This document shows, in pieces, positions 1-8,689 of a stretch of 64,000 nt of DNA; the stretch's first letter is position 1; each line of letters starts with the position of its first letter. The DNA comes from Halogeometricum sp. S1BR25-6 (GTDB taxonomy: Archaea > Halobacteriota > Halobacteria > Halobacteriales > Haloferacaceae): positions 62,001 through 126,000 of the forward strand of contig NZ_JAMQOP010000002.1 of NCBI RefSeq assembly GCF_031624495.1. Direction: 5' to 3'. The notes below the pieces were generated by a model. The model had not been told where the DNA came from. It worked only from the letters and a program-made list of their open reading frames with translations, and searched no databases. The position numbers and the translations under genes were made by a program.

Positions 1-1369
1 GCGCGTCTACGAGGAGGACGACGCCGTCGTCGACGCGACGCCGTTCCCCCTCGAAGAACACGAGGCGGAGGGGCTGAACAGCGAGTCCCACGACACGTTC
101 AACGACGCGTTGGACGCGTACTTCTTCCGTCTCGACCGCTCCGCGGAGGACGACCCCGAGGAGGAACCGGGGTCGAATCGCCCGGACTTCGAAGAGGAGA
201 TAGAGAAGAAAAAACGCATCATCCAACAACAGGAGGGCGCCATCGAGGGCTTCGAGGAGCAGGCCGAAGAGGAACGCGAACGCGCCGAACTGCTGTACGC
301 CCACTACGACCTGGTGGACGAGGTGCTCACGACGGTCCGGGACGCCCGCAAGGAGGACGTCCCGTGGGACGACATCCGGGAGACGCTCGAAGACGGCGCC
401 GAACGGGGCATCCCGGCGGCCGAAGCCGTCGTCGACGTCGACGGAGCGGAGGGCACTGTCACCGTCGAACTCGACGGCACGCGCGTCGAAGTCGTCGTCG
501 ACACGGGCGTCGAGAAGAACGCCGACCGACTGTATACGGAGGCAAAGCGCGTCGAAGGGAAGAAGGAGGGCGCCCTCGCCGCCATCGAGGACACCCGCGA
601 GGAACTGGCGGAGGCCAAGCGCCGCCGCGACGAGTGGGAGGCCGACGACGAGGACGACGACGAAGAGGAGGAACCCGAGGACATCGACTGGTTGTCCCGT
701 TCGTCCATCCCCTTGCGTACCGAAGAGCACTGGTTCGAGCGGTTCCGCTGGTTCCACACCTCCGACGGCTACCTCGTCATCGGCGGGCGAAACGCCGACC
801 AGAACGAGGAGATAGTGAAGAAGTATCTGAACAAACACGACCTGTTCTTCCACACGCAGGCGCACGGCGGCCCCGTTACCGTCGTGAAGGCGACGGGTCC
901 CTCCGAACCCTCCGAGGCGGTGGAGTTCCCCGAGTCGACGAAGCGCGAGGCGGCGCAGTTCGCCGTCTCCTACGCCTCCGTCTGGAAGGACGGGCGGCAC
1001 GCCGGCGAGGCGTACATGGTGACGCCCGACCAGGTGTCGAAGACGCCCGAGTCCGGCGAGTACTTGGAGAAAGGTTCGTTCGTGGTCCGCGGCGACCGGA
1101 CGTACTTCCGAGACGTGGAGGCGAAAGTGACCGTCGGCGTGCAGTGCGAAGGGGAGACGCGCGTCCTCGGCGGACCGCCGTCGGCCGTCGAGGACCGCTT
1201 AGAGGCGAGCGTAACCCTCCAACCCGGTCGCTACGCGCAGAACGACGCGGCGAAGATGGTGTACCGCCGCTTCAAAGAGATGTTCGCCGACCAGTCGTTC
1301 CTCCGCAAGGTGGCGAGTCCGGACAAAATCCAGGAGTTCCTACCGCCGGGCGGCAGCGAGATACTATAG
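1..1369 (+). CDS. rqcH: RqcH/NEMF-type NFACT protein, 3' part (5' end outside window)
   Basis: The reading frame is open from base 2, so the start lies upstream of the window; about 455 codons are present and roughly the N-terminal third of a normal 650-720 residue protein is missing. A long charged Glu/Lys/Arg-rich coiled coil is followed by an acidic linker and then the NFACT-R (DUF814) domain, recognisable by WFERFRWF, LVIGGRNADQNEEIVKKY and the FFHTQAHGG segment. The family binds 60S/50S subunits carrying stalled nascent chains and recruits tRNA for C-terminal tailing; the archaeal protein is inferred to do the same. The stop codon lies inside the left arm of an 18-bp inverted repeat. Family assignment is firm; the tailing function is inferred. 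Confidence 0.9.
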   Translation, partial: RVYEEDDAVVDATPFPLEEHEAEGLNSESHDTFNDALDAYFFRLDRSAEDDPEEEPGSNRPDFEEEIEKKKRIIQQQEGAIEGFEEQAEEERERAELLYAHYDLVDEVLTTVRDARKEDVPWDDIRETLEDGAERGIPAAEAVVDVDGAEGTVTVELDGTRVEVVVDTGVEKNADRLYTEAKRVEGKKEGALAAIEDTREELAEAKRRRDEWEADDEDDDEEEEPEDIDWLSRSSIPLRTEEHWFERFRWFHTSDGYLVIGGRNADQNEEIVKKYLNKHDLFFHTQAHGGPVTVVKATGPSEPSEAVEFPESTKREAAQFAVSYASVWKDGRHAGEAYMVTPDQVSKTPESGEYLEKGSFVVRGDRTYFRDVEAKVTVGVQCEGETRVLGGPPSAVEDRLEASVTLQPGRYAQNDAAKMVYRRFKEMFADQSFLRKVASPDKIQEFLPPGGSEIL

Positions 1370-1449
1370 TAGCGTCTGCAAGTCATCACACACTCGACCG
1401 CACGACGGCGGGCGGTCGGATGAGTACACAGTTGCAGACGCTACTATAG
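1364..1449. repeat. 18-bp perfect inverted repeat with 50-bp spacer
   Basis: The left arm 1364-1381 (CTATAGTAGCGTCTGCAA) is the exact reverse complement of the right arm 1432-1449. The arms enclose 50 bp, and the left arm contains the rqcH stop codon. In RNA it would form an 18-bp stem at the end of the rqcH transcript. It could be a 3'-end processing or termination structure, or the terminal repeats of a very small (86-bp) element; no obvious target-site duplication flanks it. Confidence 0.85.
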
Positions 1450-1705
1450 ACGACTCACCGTCCGCGGCGTGCACTCCGAAGGGTTCCGACCGGACCGAAC
1501 CCTCGCGCCCACTGGCCACAAAGACTATAACGTTCAACTAACCGGACAGAACTATAATATATATTTATCTCTCGAAACAGCGTTAGTCTATCCGAGCGTA
1601 CCACTCCGTCCACCCGACGGAACGACGGCCCGGGAGACAGTCCCGGTGTGACGGTCGGCCGCACGCAGCGGTAAACTGGGGGCAGGAGAACGCTCGTGAT
1701 ACACC
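1370..1705. other. Intergenic region with AT-rich promoter-like core
   Basis: After the inverted repeat no convincing coding frame is visible. An AT-rich block at about 1548-1572 (CTATAATATATATTTATC) stands out from the GC-rich background and contains good TATA-box matches, but it is about 140 bp upstream of the next gene. Either that gene has a long leader or another transcript starts here. Confidence 0.5.
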
Positions 1706-2419
1706 ATGATTAGCGAATCACTCAACTACTTACGAAACGACGAGGAGGGCTGGGTTCGGACCGTCCTCATCGGCGGCGTCCTGAGCCTGCTCGGCGTCCT
1801 CGTCGTCCCCACGATTCTGGTCGCCGGCTACCTCGTCCGCGTCGTCCGCGCGACGATGCACGGCGACGAGCGACCCCCGGCGTTCGACGAGTGGGGTGAC
1901 ATGGCCGTCGACGGTCTGAAGGCCACGGTCATCGCCTTCGCGTACGCCCTCGTGCCCATGATCGTCGCCGGCGTCCTCGTCGCCGGGAGCCTCTTCACCC
2001 TCTTCTTGGGACAGGGCTCCAACGGCGCGAGCATCCTCGGTGGCCTCGGCTTCCTCGTCGGACTGCTGGCCTCGTTGGTGCTCGGTCTCCTCGCCGCGTA
2101 CGTCATCCCCGCGGCGGTGGCGAACTTCGTCGAGACCGACCGGATGGGCAAGGCGTTCTCCGTGAGCGACCTGCGCCCCGTGCTCACCTCGGGTAAGTAC
2201 TTCACGGCGTGGATCAGCGGCTTCGCCGTCATCGTCGTCGCCGGTATCGTGGGTGGCGTGCTGAACGCCATCCCCGTCCTCGGACTGATCGCCAGCGGGT
2301 TCCTCGGCTTCTACGCCGCGGTCGCCGCCTACTACATGATCGGTCACGCGTGGGGCGACCTGCGCAACATCGAGATACGCGAGATGGGCGAACAGCCCGA
2401 CGAACAGGCCGTCATCTGA
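1706..2419 (+). CDS. DUF4013 multi-span membrane protein (copy 1)
   Basis: This 237-residue protein resembles the haloarchaeal/methanogen DUF4013 family: a soluble N-terminal MISESLNYLRNDEEGW segment, a first hydrophobic span with the GGVLSLLG turn, then the amphipathic GYLVRVVRATMHGDERPPAFDEWGDM segment typical of the family, and about four more hydrophobic spans. No catalytic motif is visible and the biochemical role is unknown. A close paralog begins 70 bp downstream on the same strand. A T-run at 2445-2450 probably ends the transcript. Confidence 0.8.
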   Translation: MISESLNYLRNDEEGWVRTVLIGGVLSLLGVLVVPTILVAGYLVRVVRATMHGDERPPAFDEWGDMAVDGLKATVIAFAYALVPMIVAGVLVAGSLFTLFLGQGSNGASILGGLGFLVGLLASLVLGLLAAYVIPAAVANFVETDRMGKAFSVSDLRPVLTSGKYFTAWISGFAVIVVAGIVGGVLNAIPVLGLIASGFLGFYAAVAAYYMIGHAWGDLRNIEIREMGEQPDEQAVI

Positions 2420-2444
2420 GCGGCTCAGCCCCCGCCGTCACTCG

Positions 2445-2450
2445 TTTTTT
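2445..2450 (+). terminator. T-run terminator after first DUF4013 gene
   Basis: Six consecutive T residues lie 26 bp after the stop codon in otherwise GC-rich DNA, a typical archaeal U-tract termination signal. The TTAACT just after it may belong to the promoter of the next gene. Confidence 0.5.
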
Positions 2451-2489
2451 CGCAAAGAGTTAACTGAACAACTGCTGTCGGTTCGGTCG

Positions 2490-3176
2490 ATGTTAGGCGA
2501 TGCGCTCTCGTATCTCAAGAACAGCGACGACTGGATTCCGACCCTGCTCATCGGCGGCGTTCTCAGCGCACTCAGCGTTCTCATCCTCCCCGCGTTCGTG
2601 GTTCAGGGTTACCTCGTCCGCGTCCTCCGCGGGGCGGCTAAGAAGGACCGCGCGGCGCCGTCGTTCACCGACTGGGGCGGCCTCGCCGTCGACGGTCTCA
2701 AACTGTTCGTCGTCAGCGTCGTCTACGGCCTCGCGGCGATGGTTCCGATTGTGGCCGTCCTGTTCGCCGTCTTCGGCATCTCCTCGGTCACCACGGACCC
2801 GACCACCGGCGCGCCGAACGCCGCTGTCGGAATCCTCGGACTGGTCGCCACCCTCTTCGTCCTCCTCTTCGGAGTCCTCGTCGGCTACTTCGCCCCGGCC
2901 GGGTACGCGAACTTCGCCGTCGAGGACTCCCTCGGCGCGGCGTTCGACGTCTCGACCATCGTCGCGGCGGCGACGACGAGCGAGTACCTCAAGGGGTGGC
3001 TACTCGCCGTCGTCGCCGGCGTCGTCCTCGGACTCGTCGGGGCCGCTCTCTCCGCTCTCGTCGTCGGCGTCTTCGTCCTGTTCTACGCGCAGGTCGTCAC
3101 CTACTACCTGTTCGGCCGCGGATTCGCGGAGGGGCTGAGCAAGAAGCGCCGCGGCGTCGCCGAGTCGAACTTTTAG
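2490..3176 (+). CDS. DUF4013 multi-span membrane protein (copy 2)
   Basis: A 228-residue paralog of the preceding gene with the same layout: MLGDALSYLKNSDDWIPTLLIGGVLSALS, then GYLVRVLRGAAKKDRAAPSFTDWGGLAVDG, then hydrophobic spans rich in Val and Leu. It is shorter at the C-terminus and ends in a basic KKRRG segment. The two genes probably arose by tandem duplication and have since diverged. The start is supported by an AT-rich GAGTTAACT box about 25-33 bp upstream. Function unknown. Confidence 0.8.
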   Translation: MLGDALSYLKNSDDWIPTLLIGGVLSALSVLILPAFVVQGYLVRVLRGAAKKDRAAPSFTDWGGLAVDGLKLFVVSVVYGLAAMVPIVAVLFAVFGISSVTTDPTTGAPNAAVGILGLVATLFVLLFGVLVGYFAPAGYANFAVEDSLGAAFDVSTIVAAATTSEYLKGWLLAVVAGVVLGLVGAALSALVVGVFVLFYAQVVTYYLFGRGFAEGLSKKRRGVAESNF

Positions 3177-3230
3177 GACCCCGCTCCGCCGGATAGCAGC
3201 ACCTTTCCGGACCGGCGACGGACTCCGAGT

Positions 3231-4298
3231 ATGCGCATTTCGAGTCGCGGGCGCGGCGAGGAGGGCCGCGAACGCATCACGCTCGTCCCCGAGAACGTGG
3301 ACGACCTCTGGCACCTCTCGCACGTCCTCGAATCGGGCGATTTGGTCTCCGGCGACACCACCCGCCGCATCCAACGCGACGACGACCAGATGCGGGACAC
3401 CGGCGGTCAGCGCGAACACCTCAGCGTCACCATCAGCGTCGGCGACGTGGAGTTTGCCCGCTTCGCCAACCGCCTCCGCGTCGGCGGCGAAATCGTCGGC
3501 AGTTCCCGCGAGGACCAACTGGGTCACCACCACACGCTGAACGTCGAGGAGCACGACGAGGTGACCATCGAGAAGCACTTCAAGCCCGACCAGAAGAAGC
3601 GCATCGAGGAGGCCGAGGAGGCCGCGGAGAACCCTGACGTGGTCATCGCCACCGTCGAGGAGGGCGCGGCGTACATCCACACGGTGGCGCAGTACGGCAC
3701 CGAGGAGCGCTTCTCCTTCACCGCGCCGACCGGGAAGGGCGAGTACGCCCGGCCTCGCTCCGAACTGTTCGCGGAACTCGGAAAGGCGCTCGCGCGGATG
3801 GACGTCGACGCCATCATCCTCGCCGGACCCGGCTTCACGAAGCAGGACGCCCGCGACTACATCGCCGAGAACCACCGCGACATCGTCGAGAAGATAACCG
3901 TTGTCGACACCTCCGGCGTCGGCGACAGGGGCGTCCACGAGGTGCTCAAGCGCGGCGCCGTCGACGAGGTGCAGACGCAGACGCGCATCTCGAAGGAGGC
4001 GGATCTCATCGACGACCTGATGGAGGGCATCGCCACGGGCGAGAAGGTGTCCTACGGTATCGAGGAAGTCGCCGAGGCGGCCGACTTCGGCGCCGTGGAG
4101 ACGCTGCTCGTCCTCGACGAACGACTCCGGGAGGAGCGGCAGGGCGCCGGCGACTGGGACGTCGACGTCAACGAGGTCATCCAGACCGTCGAGCGGCAGG
4201 GCGGCGAGGTGGCCGTCTTCTCCTCGGAGTTCGACCCCGGCCGCCAGTTGAAGAACCTCGGCGGCATCGCGGCCATCCTGCGGTACCGACTGCAGTGA
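3231..4298 (+). CDS. pelA: mRNA surveillance protein Pelota
   Basis: This 355-residue protein has the normal archaeal Pelota length and three-domain order. The N-terminal Sm-like domain (1-130) contains [20 protein letters not shown]; the middle and C-terminal eRF1-like domains contain [10 protein letters not shown] and [19 protein letters not shown]. Pelota is the eRF1 paralog that works with an aEF1A-type GTPase to split stalled ribosomes; as expected it lacks an eRF1 GGQ motif. It lies 1.9 kb from an RqcH gene, so two ribosome-quality-control factors share this neighbourhood. High confidence. Confidence 0.96.
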   Translation: MRISSRGRGEEGRERITLVPENVDDLWHLSHVLESGDLVSGDTTRRIQRDDDQMRDTGGQREHLSVTISVGDVEFARFANRLRVGGEIVGSSREDQLGHHHTLNVEEHDEVTIEKHFKPDQKKRIEEAEEAAENPDVVIATVEEGAAYIHTVAQYGTEERFSFTAPTGKGEYARPRSELFAELGKALARMDVDAIILAGPGFTKQDARDYIAENHRDIVEKITVVDTSGVGDRGVHEVLKRGAVDEVQTQTRISKEADLIDDLMEGIATGEKVSYGIEEVAEAADFGAVETLLVLDERLREERQGAGDWDVDVNEVIQTVERQGGEVAVFSSEFDPGRQLKNLGGIAAILRYRLQ

Positions 4299-4341
4299 GC
4301 GTCGACAGAAGCGTTTTGTCGACTCTATCCTAATCGTTCGT

Positions 4342-4776
4342 GTGGTTCGACGCGTCGTGAGGGCGATTCGGCGGTTCGACCGCTTCATGGACCTGACGCT
4401 GTTCGCGGGCATGGAGGTGTCCGCGTTAGCGGTGCCGACGCTGTGGTTCCTGCTGTTCGCCCGACCGTCCGAAGCGGTGGCGCTGTCGGCGCTGTCGGCG
4501 CTCTGTGCAACCCCGCTGGCCGTCGCGGCGTTCCGCGGCGGCTACGTCGGCGGCGCGCGGTGGCCCTCTCCCGGACACCTCGGGACGCTCGCCGGACGCT
4601 CGGCGTACTACAGTCTCGTCGTCGGCGGCGGGACGTACCTCGGCGTCGCCGTCAACCTGTACTGGGGGTCGTTCGCCCTCGGGGTGTTCGTGCCCGCCGT
4701 CGCGTGCGCCGTCGCCGTCTCGGCGCTGCCGCGGGCGTTTCGGGCGTTCGCTCGCCTGTCGCGTCTGTCGCTGTGA
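4342..4776 (+). CDS. Hypothetical membrane protein
   Basis: A 144-residue protein starting at GTG 4342, with in-frame ATGs at 4387 and 4411 as alternatives. A basic N-terminus (RRVVRAIRRFDRFMD) precedes three to four hydrophobic spans with Ala/Val/Leu composition and no polar catalytic motif. The family was not recognised. It follows pelA by 43 bp and could be co-transcribed. The basic start followed by a span suggests the N-terminus faces the cytoplasm. Confidence 0.6.
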   Translation: MVRRVVRAIRRFDRFMDLTLFAGMEVSALAVPTLWFLLFARPSEAVALSALSALCATPLAVAAFRGGYVGGARWPSPGHLGTLAGRSAYYSLVVGGGTYLGVAVNLYWGSFALGVFVPAVACAVAVSALPRAFRAFARLSRLSL

Positions 4777-4797
4777 GGAGCGACGGGAACAGTCAGT

Positions 4798-5796
4798 TCA
4801 CTCGCCGGTCAGCGACTCGCTCGCCGGCGAGAAGTCGATGGTCGTGCCGAGTCCCTCCGATTTCGCCTTCTCGTAGAGGAGGTACCCGCCGGCGACCGTC
4901 TCGATGCCGGTGCCGCCGCTGTCGAAGACGGTGACCTCTTGGTCGTTCTCACGACCCTCCACTTCGCCCGCGACAACCTCGCCGAGTTCGGCGTAGATAT
5001 GGTCCTCGTCGACGACGCCCTCGTCGAGGGCGTGCATGAACGACCCCGCGTCCTGCGTCGCACGCGCCCGCAGGTCGGGCACGTACTTCGCGCGCTCGAT
5101 GGTCGTCGCGTCGAGTTCGCGCTTGCCGGGCGTGTACTGGCCCATCGCGGTGACGTGCGCGCCGTCCTCCAACCGGTCGCCGTCGAACACCGGTTCCGAG
5201 GCGTTCGTCGCCGTCACGACGATGTCCGCGTCCTCGACGGCCGCGGCCGGGGAGGCGACGGCGGCGACGCTGGCGTCCAGCCTGCGGTCCATCTCGCCGG
5301 CGAACGACTCGCGGCTCTCCTTCGTCGGCGAGTACACCCAGACCGTCTCCAAGTCCCGCACCGCCGCCGTGGCTCGAAGCTGTCCCCGCGCCTGCGCGCC
5401 GCTGCCGAGTATCGCGAGCGTCGTCGCGTCCTCGCGAGCGAGGGCGTCGACGCCGACGGCGCCGGCGGCGCCCGTCTTGAACGGGTTCATGCTCGCGCCG
5501 TCGATGAGCGCCAGCGGTTCGCCCGACTCGGCGTCGAACAGCGGCGTCATGAACCACGCGTCGCTCGCGCCGAACCCGGCGCTGTAGGCGTACCCGCCCA
5601 TCGCGCCCGTCTCCGGGAGGACGGCGGCGTAGGTGGTGAGAAAGCCCGGTGGGTCCTCGTTCGTGAGCTTCGTTCGCGGTTCGGCCGGCGCCCCCTCGCC
5701 GCGCTGTCGGTAGGCGTCGCGGACGGCGTCGACGAACTCGGCGGGCGTCGCGAGACCGGCCACGTCGTCGCTCGTCAGAAACAGCGTCTCGGTCAT
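4798..5796 (-). CDS. Ornithine cyclodeaminase / alanine dehydrogenase family protein
   Basis: A 332-residue protein of the OCD/mu-crystallin family. It has the N-terminal FLTSDDV and FVDAVRDAYRQRGEG segments, the substrate-side PRTKLT and MGGYAYSAG regions, and the Rossmann dinucleotide-binding loop LAILGSGAQARGQL around residues 130-145. Members use NAD(P) to oxidise an amino acid or reduce an imino acid (archaeal alanine dehydrogenase, ornithine cyclodeaminase, ketimine reductase); the substrate cannot be decided from sequence. The start at ATG 5796 was chosen because the open frame further upstream is Pro/Arg-rich and unlike the family. Confidence 0.88.
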   Translation of the reverse strand: MTETLFLTSDDVAGLATPAEFVDAVRDAYRQRGEGAPAEPRTKLTNEDPPGFLTTYAAVLPETGAMGGYAYSAGFGASDAWFMTPLFDAESGEPLALIDGASMNPFKTGAAGAVGVDALAREDATTLAILGSGAQARGQLRATAAVRDLETVWVYSPTKESRESFAGEMDRRLDASVAAVASPAAAVEDADIVVTATNASEPVFDGDRLEDGAHVTAMGQYTPGKRELDATTIERAKYVPDLRARATQDAGSFMHALDEGVVDEDHIYAELGEVVAGEVEGRENDQEVTVFDSGGTGIETVAGGYLLYEKAKSEGLGTTIDFSPASESLTGE

Positions 5797-6015
5797 GGGG
5801 GGTACATCGAACGCCAGCGTGATGAACGTGCGGGACGGCGGCGCGGTGAAGAACGGCGTCTCCGCCGGACCGTCCGACTGCGGACGATGCGGCGGCGGAC
5901 GACACGGCGGCGGACGGCGCGTCAACCGACGCGAACGGCGCCGTCGCTCGCGGAGAAGTTGTCGGGAAAGTGATAATTCGAACGCAGATGTCGTCGGTGT
6001 GACAGGGAGAGACGA

Positions 6016-6264
6016 CTAGTCGGCGTCGACGGGCGTCGCGGGGTTCGAGTGCGCGTTGGTCGACGCGTCCGTCTTCACGGTCCGCCCCGCGCGGGAGGAG
6101 ACGGGTCCGTTGACGAACAGCGCGTGCCCGACGATGCCGGCGGCGACGGCGGCGGCGACGGGAACCGCCTGCGTCAGGTCGAATCCGACGAGCGACAGCG
6201 TGCCGGTGAGACCGAGAAGTGCGAGCGGAATGAGGCCGAGAACGTAGTCGTAGTACCCTGTCAT
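6016..6264 (-). CDS. Small two-span membrane protein
   Basis: An 82-residue protein starting MTGYYDYVLGLIPLALLG, with two hydrophobic segments (about residues 8-25 and 33-53) and a polar Thr/Asn/Asp tail. The open frame extends 15 codons upstream, but those residues (MEKNYMTCTRIVV) look like AT-rich promoter sequence. This layout is common in haloarchaea, but I recognise no function. Confidence 0.6.
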   Translation of the reverse strand: MTGYYDYVLGLIPLALLGLTGTLSLVGFDLTQAVPVAAAVAAGIVGHALFVNGPVSSRAGRTVKTDASTNAHSNPATPVDAD

Positions 6265-6327
6265 AATACATACTACGATACGGGTACACGTCATATAATT
6301 CTTTTCCATTGCTCACCGGTACCTACT

Positions 6328-6394
6328 CTGTTAGCACCTCGTGGGTTTTCTATAAGTTATAGAGCCGTGTGGAGCGTATGATTCCTGTTAGCAC
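6328..6394. promoter_or_regulatory. Palindrome and paired direct repeats, possible operator
   Basis: Two copies of CTGTTAGCAC (6328-6337 and 6385-6394) flank the odd-centred palindrome CTATAAGTTATAG at 6350-6362. The block lies between the divergent small membrane protein and the MFS gene in AT-rich DNA. The arrangement could be a regulator-binding site overlapping a promoter. Confidence 0.4.
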
Positions 6395-6520
6395 ATCATT
6401 CACCCCGCTAGTTCAGGATACAAACAAATACTCCGAAAGGGCAACCTCTCCGAGTGCAGGTCCGTTCCACATTCTGCCCCCACCCGAGCGTTCAACTGTG
6501 CGCTGGTTCGACTCACCGAC

Positions 6521-7855
6521 GTGAATCGTAACGACCGTTCGATCGTCGCCCTCGTGATGCTCGCTCACGGGATGGTGCACACCTACGAACTGTCCATCCC
6601 CATCTTCGTCTCCATCTGGCTGACGGAGTTCGACGTGGTGAACCTCGGCCTCACGCAGGTCGAGGTGACGGCGGCGACGCTCGGTATCGTCGTGACGGCC
6701 GGCTACGGACTGTTCGGCGTCGGCGCCCTCCCCGGCGGCGTCCTCGTCGACCGCATCGGCTCGCGGCGGCTCATCTCGCTGTGTCTGTTCGGCATGGCCG
6801 GGTCGTTCGTCCTCCTGGGCCTCTCTCCGAACCTCGTGGTCGTCACCCTCGCCCTGCTCTGCTGGGGCGCGGCCGCCAGCGTCTACCACCCCGCCGGCCT
6901 CGCCCTCATCTCGAAGGGCGTCGACGAACGCGGCACCGGCTTCGCCTACCACGGCATCGCCGGCAACGTCGGCATCGGCCTCGGTCCGCTTCTCACCGCC
7001 GTCCTCCTCATGTTCCTCGACTGGACGACGGTTGCGATGCTGCTCGCCCTTCCCGCTCTCGCGGCCGGCGCCTACGCCCTGCGCGCGCGGTTCGACGAGA
7101 GCGCCGCCGTCGACGCGGGCGCCGGTGGGTCCTCGAAGGCCGACGCCGGCGTCGACTCCCTCGGGGAGTTCCTCGCGGAGTCCAAGCGGATGGTCGCGGG
7201 CGGCTTCGTCGTCGTCTTCCTCGTCGTCATGTGCTCGGGGCTGTACTATCGCGGCGTCCTCACCTTCCTCCCGGACCTGCTGTCGGGGCTGGGAACCTTC
7301 GAACCGGTCCCGTTGGCGTCGCTGCTGCCGGCGGGCCTCGCGAGTGCGCTGGGCGTCACCGCCGACTCCGGACAGACGCTCCAACCCGAGCGCTACTTCT
7401 ACTCGGGGCTGCTGATGGTCGGCGTCCTCGGGCAGTACGCCGGCGGGAAACTCACCGACCGTCTGCCCGTCGAGTGGGGCCTCGTCGGCTCCTTCGGCGC
7501 CCTCGCCGTCCTCGCTGTCCTCTTCCTGCCCGTCGTGAGCGCCGGCCTCGTCCCTCTCCTCGCGTTCGGCGCCGTGCTCGGCTTCTTCCTGTTCGTCATC
7601 CAGCCGTTCTACCAGGCCACCGTCGCCGAGTACACGCCCGCCGGCACGCGCGGCCTCTCCTACGGCTACACCTACCTCGGCGTGTTCGGCGTCGGCGCCC
7701 TCGGCGGCGCCCTCGCCGGCGCCATCCTAACGTACGCGACGCCGACGGCGCTGTTTGTCACGCTGGCCGGCATCGCCGTCGCCGGCGCGAGCTTCGGCGT
7801 CTACCTCGCGCGGCGGGGCGGGAACTCAGCGGGGGCGGAGGTCGCCTCGGACTGA
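6521..7855 (+). CDS. MFS transporter
   Basis: A 444-residue major facilitator superfamily protein with about 12 hydrophobic spans. The GALPGGVLVDRIGSRR stretch after the second span matches the MFS A-motif position, and ALLCWGAAASVYHPAGLALI is typical of span 4. A central soluble loop of Ala, Gly and Asp residues separates the halves near residue 200. The start is GTG 6521. The substrate is unknown; no linked enzyme gene gives a clue. Confidence 0.9.
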   Translation: MNRNDRSIVALVMLAHGMVHTYELSIPIFVSIWLTEFDVVNLGLTQVEVTAATLGIVVTAGYGLFGVGALPGGVLVDRIGSRRLISLCLFGMAGSFVLLGLSPNLVVVTLALLCWGAAASVYHPAGLALISKGVDERGTGFAYHGIAGNVGIGLGPLLTAVLLMFLDWTTVAMLLALPALAAGAYALRARFDESAAVDAGAGGSSKADAGVDSLGEFLAESKRMVAGGFVVVFLVVMCSGLYYRGVLTFLPDLLSGLGTFEPVPLASLLPAGLASALGVTADSGQTLQPERYFYSGLLMVGVLGQYAGGKLTDRLPVEWGLVGSFGALAVLAVLFLPVVSAGLVPLLAFGAVLGFFLFVIQPFYQATVAEYTPAGTRGLSYGYTYLGVFGVGALGGALAGAILTYATPTALFVTLAGIAVAGASFGVYLARRGGNSAGAEVASD

Positions 7856-7914
7856 GCGCTCGGCGCTCGATAGCGTCGAACTCGGACGAACCCGATTCGG
7901 AAAAGAAACCGCGA

Positions 7915-8337
7915 CTACCCGAGAATCTTGAAGTACAGCCAGCGCCACCCGACGAGGGCGACGAGGCCGGCGACGATGATGACGACGGCGAACACCAGTT
8001 CGACGCCGCCCTCGAATATCGCCGTCCACCGCAGGATGAGGCCGACGAGCGCCGCCGGAATCCACCCGCGAATCGCCAGCGCGATGGCCGATTTCGCCGT
8101 CTCCGCCGCGCCCGCCGAGTACGCGCCGATGAGCGTCCCGCAGACGGCCCAGCCGAGGAGGAACGGGACCATCGTCAGAATCCACCCCGCGGGGTTCGTC
8201 GAGAGGTACTCCACGCCGTTGTGGTTCACCACGCCGTAGGTCAACACGAGCGCCAACGCGACGAAGTCCCCCACCGCGAGGGGCAACGCGTCCGAGTCAA
8301 CCCGTTCGTCGAGGAACGAACTGTTCGAGGTTCCCAT
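7915..8337 (-). CDS. DUF3054 family membrane protein
   Basis: A 140-residue protein with four predicted membrane spans, resembling the DUF3054 family: acidic N-terminus, GDFVALALVLTYG span, then PFLLGWAVCGTLIGAY and a basic/aromatic WRWLYFKIL end. No enzymatic motif is seen and the role is unknown. It is divergent from the DUF2892 gene, sharing a 131-bp intergenic region. Confidence 0.72.
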   Translation of the reverse strand: MGTSNSSFLDERVDSDALPLAVGDFVALALVLTYGVVNHNGVEYLSTNPAGWILTMVPFLLGWAVCGTLIGAYSAGAAETAKSAIALAIRGWIPAALVGLILRWTAIFEGGVELVFAVVIIVAGLVALVGWRWLYFKILG

Positions 8338-8468
8338 GTCCGTTGGATTCGGACCGTCCTACATGACTCTCCCGTTTCGGTGTCGGTTCGCGCGAGCGAG
8401 GGGTTCGCGGCGCGGCCGCTCCTGTCAGCGGGGTAAGTATTACGGCGCCCGTCTCCGTACGGTCGGGT

Positions 8469-8687
8469 ATGAACGTTCCGCGAAACGTCGGCGGGTGGGA
8501 CCGCATCGCTAGGGGCGTGCTGGGAATCTGGCTGTCGGTCGTCGCCGTCGCCGCCTCCCTCGACGAGAAGCCGACGACCGCGACCATCGCCGCCGTCGCG
8601 GGCGCCGGTCTGCTCCAGAACGCCGCGACGGGCTTTTGCGGCTGTAACGCCCTGTTCGGCATCGACACGACGCGCGACGGCGAGTAG
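8469..8687 (+). CDS. DUF2892 (YgaP-like) small membrane protein
   Basis: A 72-residue protein that opens with the family's NVGGWDRIARGVLG motif, followed by two hydrophobic segments and the FCGCNALFGI end. It resembles the membrane anchor of YgaP-type rhodanese proteins, here without a rhodanese domain. The Cys pair in GFCGC may be functional. A TAAGTATTA box about 33 bp upstream is consistent with a short leader. Confidence 0.75.
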   Translation: MNVPRNVGGWDRIARGVLGIWLSVVAVAASLDEKPTTATIAAVAGAGLLQNAATGFCGCNALFGIDTTRDGE

Positions 8688-8689
8688 CG

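Noticed and set aside
364..1449. Long Arg-rich open frame overlapping rqcH in another frame
   Set aside because: Its translation is Arg/Pro-rich and non-acidic, the usual out-of-frame product of GC-rich haloarchaeal genes; rqcH motifs lie in the other frame.
3000..4412. 470-codon minus-strand frame opposite pelA
   Set aside because: The opposite strand encodes a canonical Pelota; the antisense translation shows no family motif.
6413..7384. 323-codon minus-strand frame opposite the MFS gene
   Set aside because: The plus strand gives a clear 12-span transporter; the antisense product is an acidic low-complexity translation without motifs.
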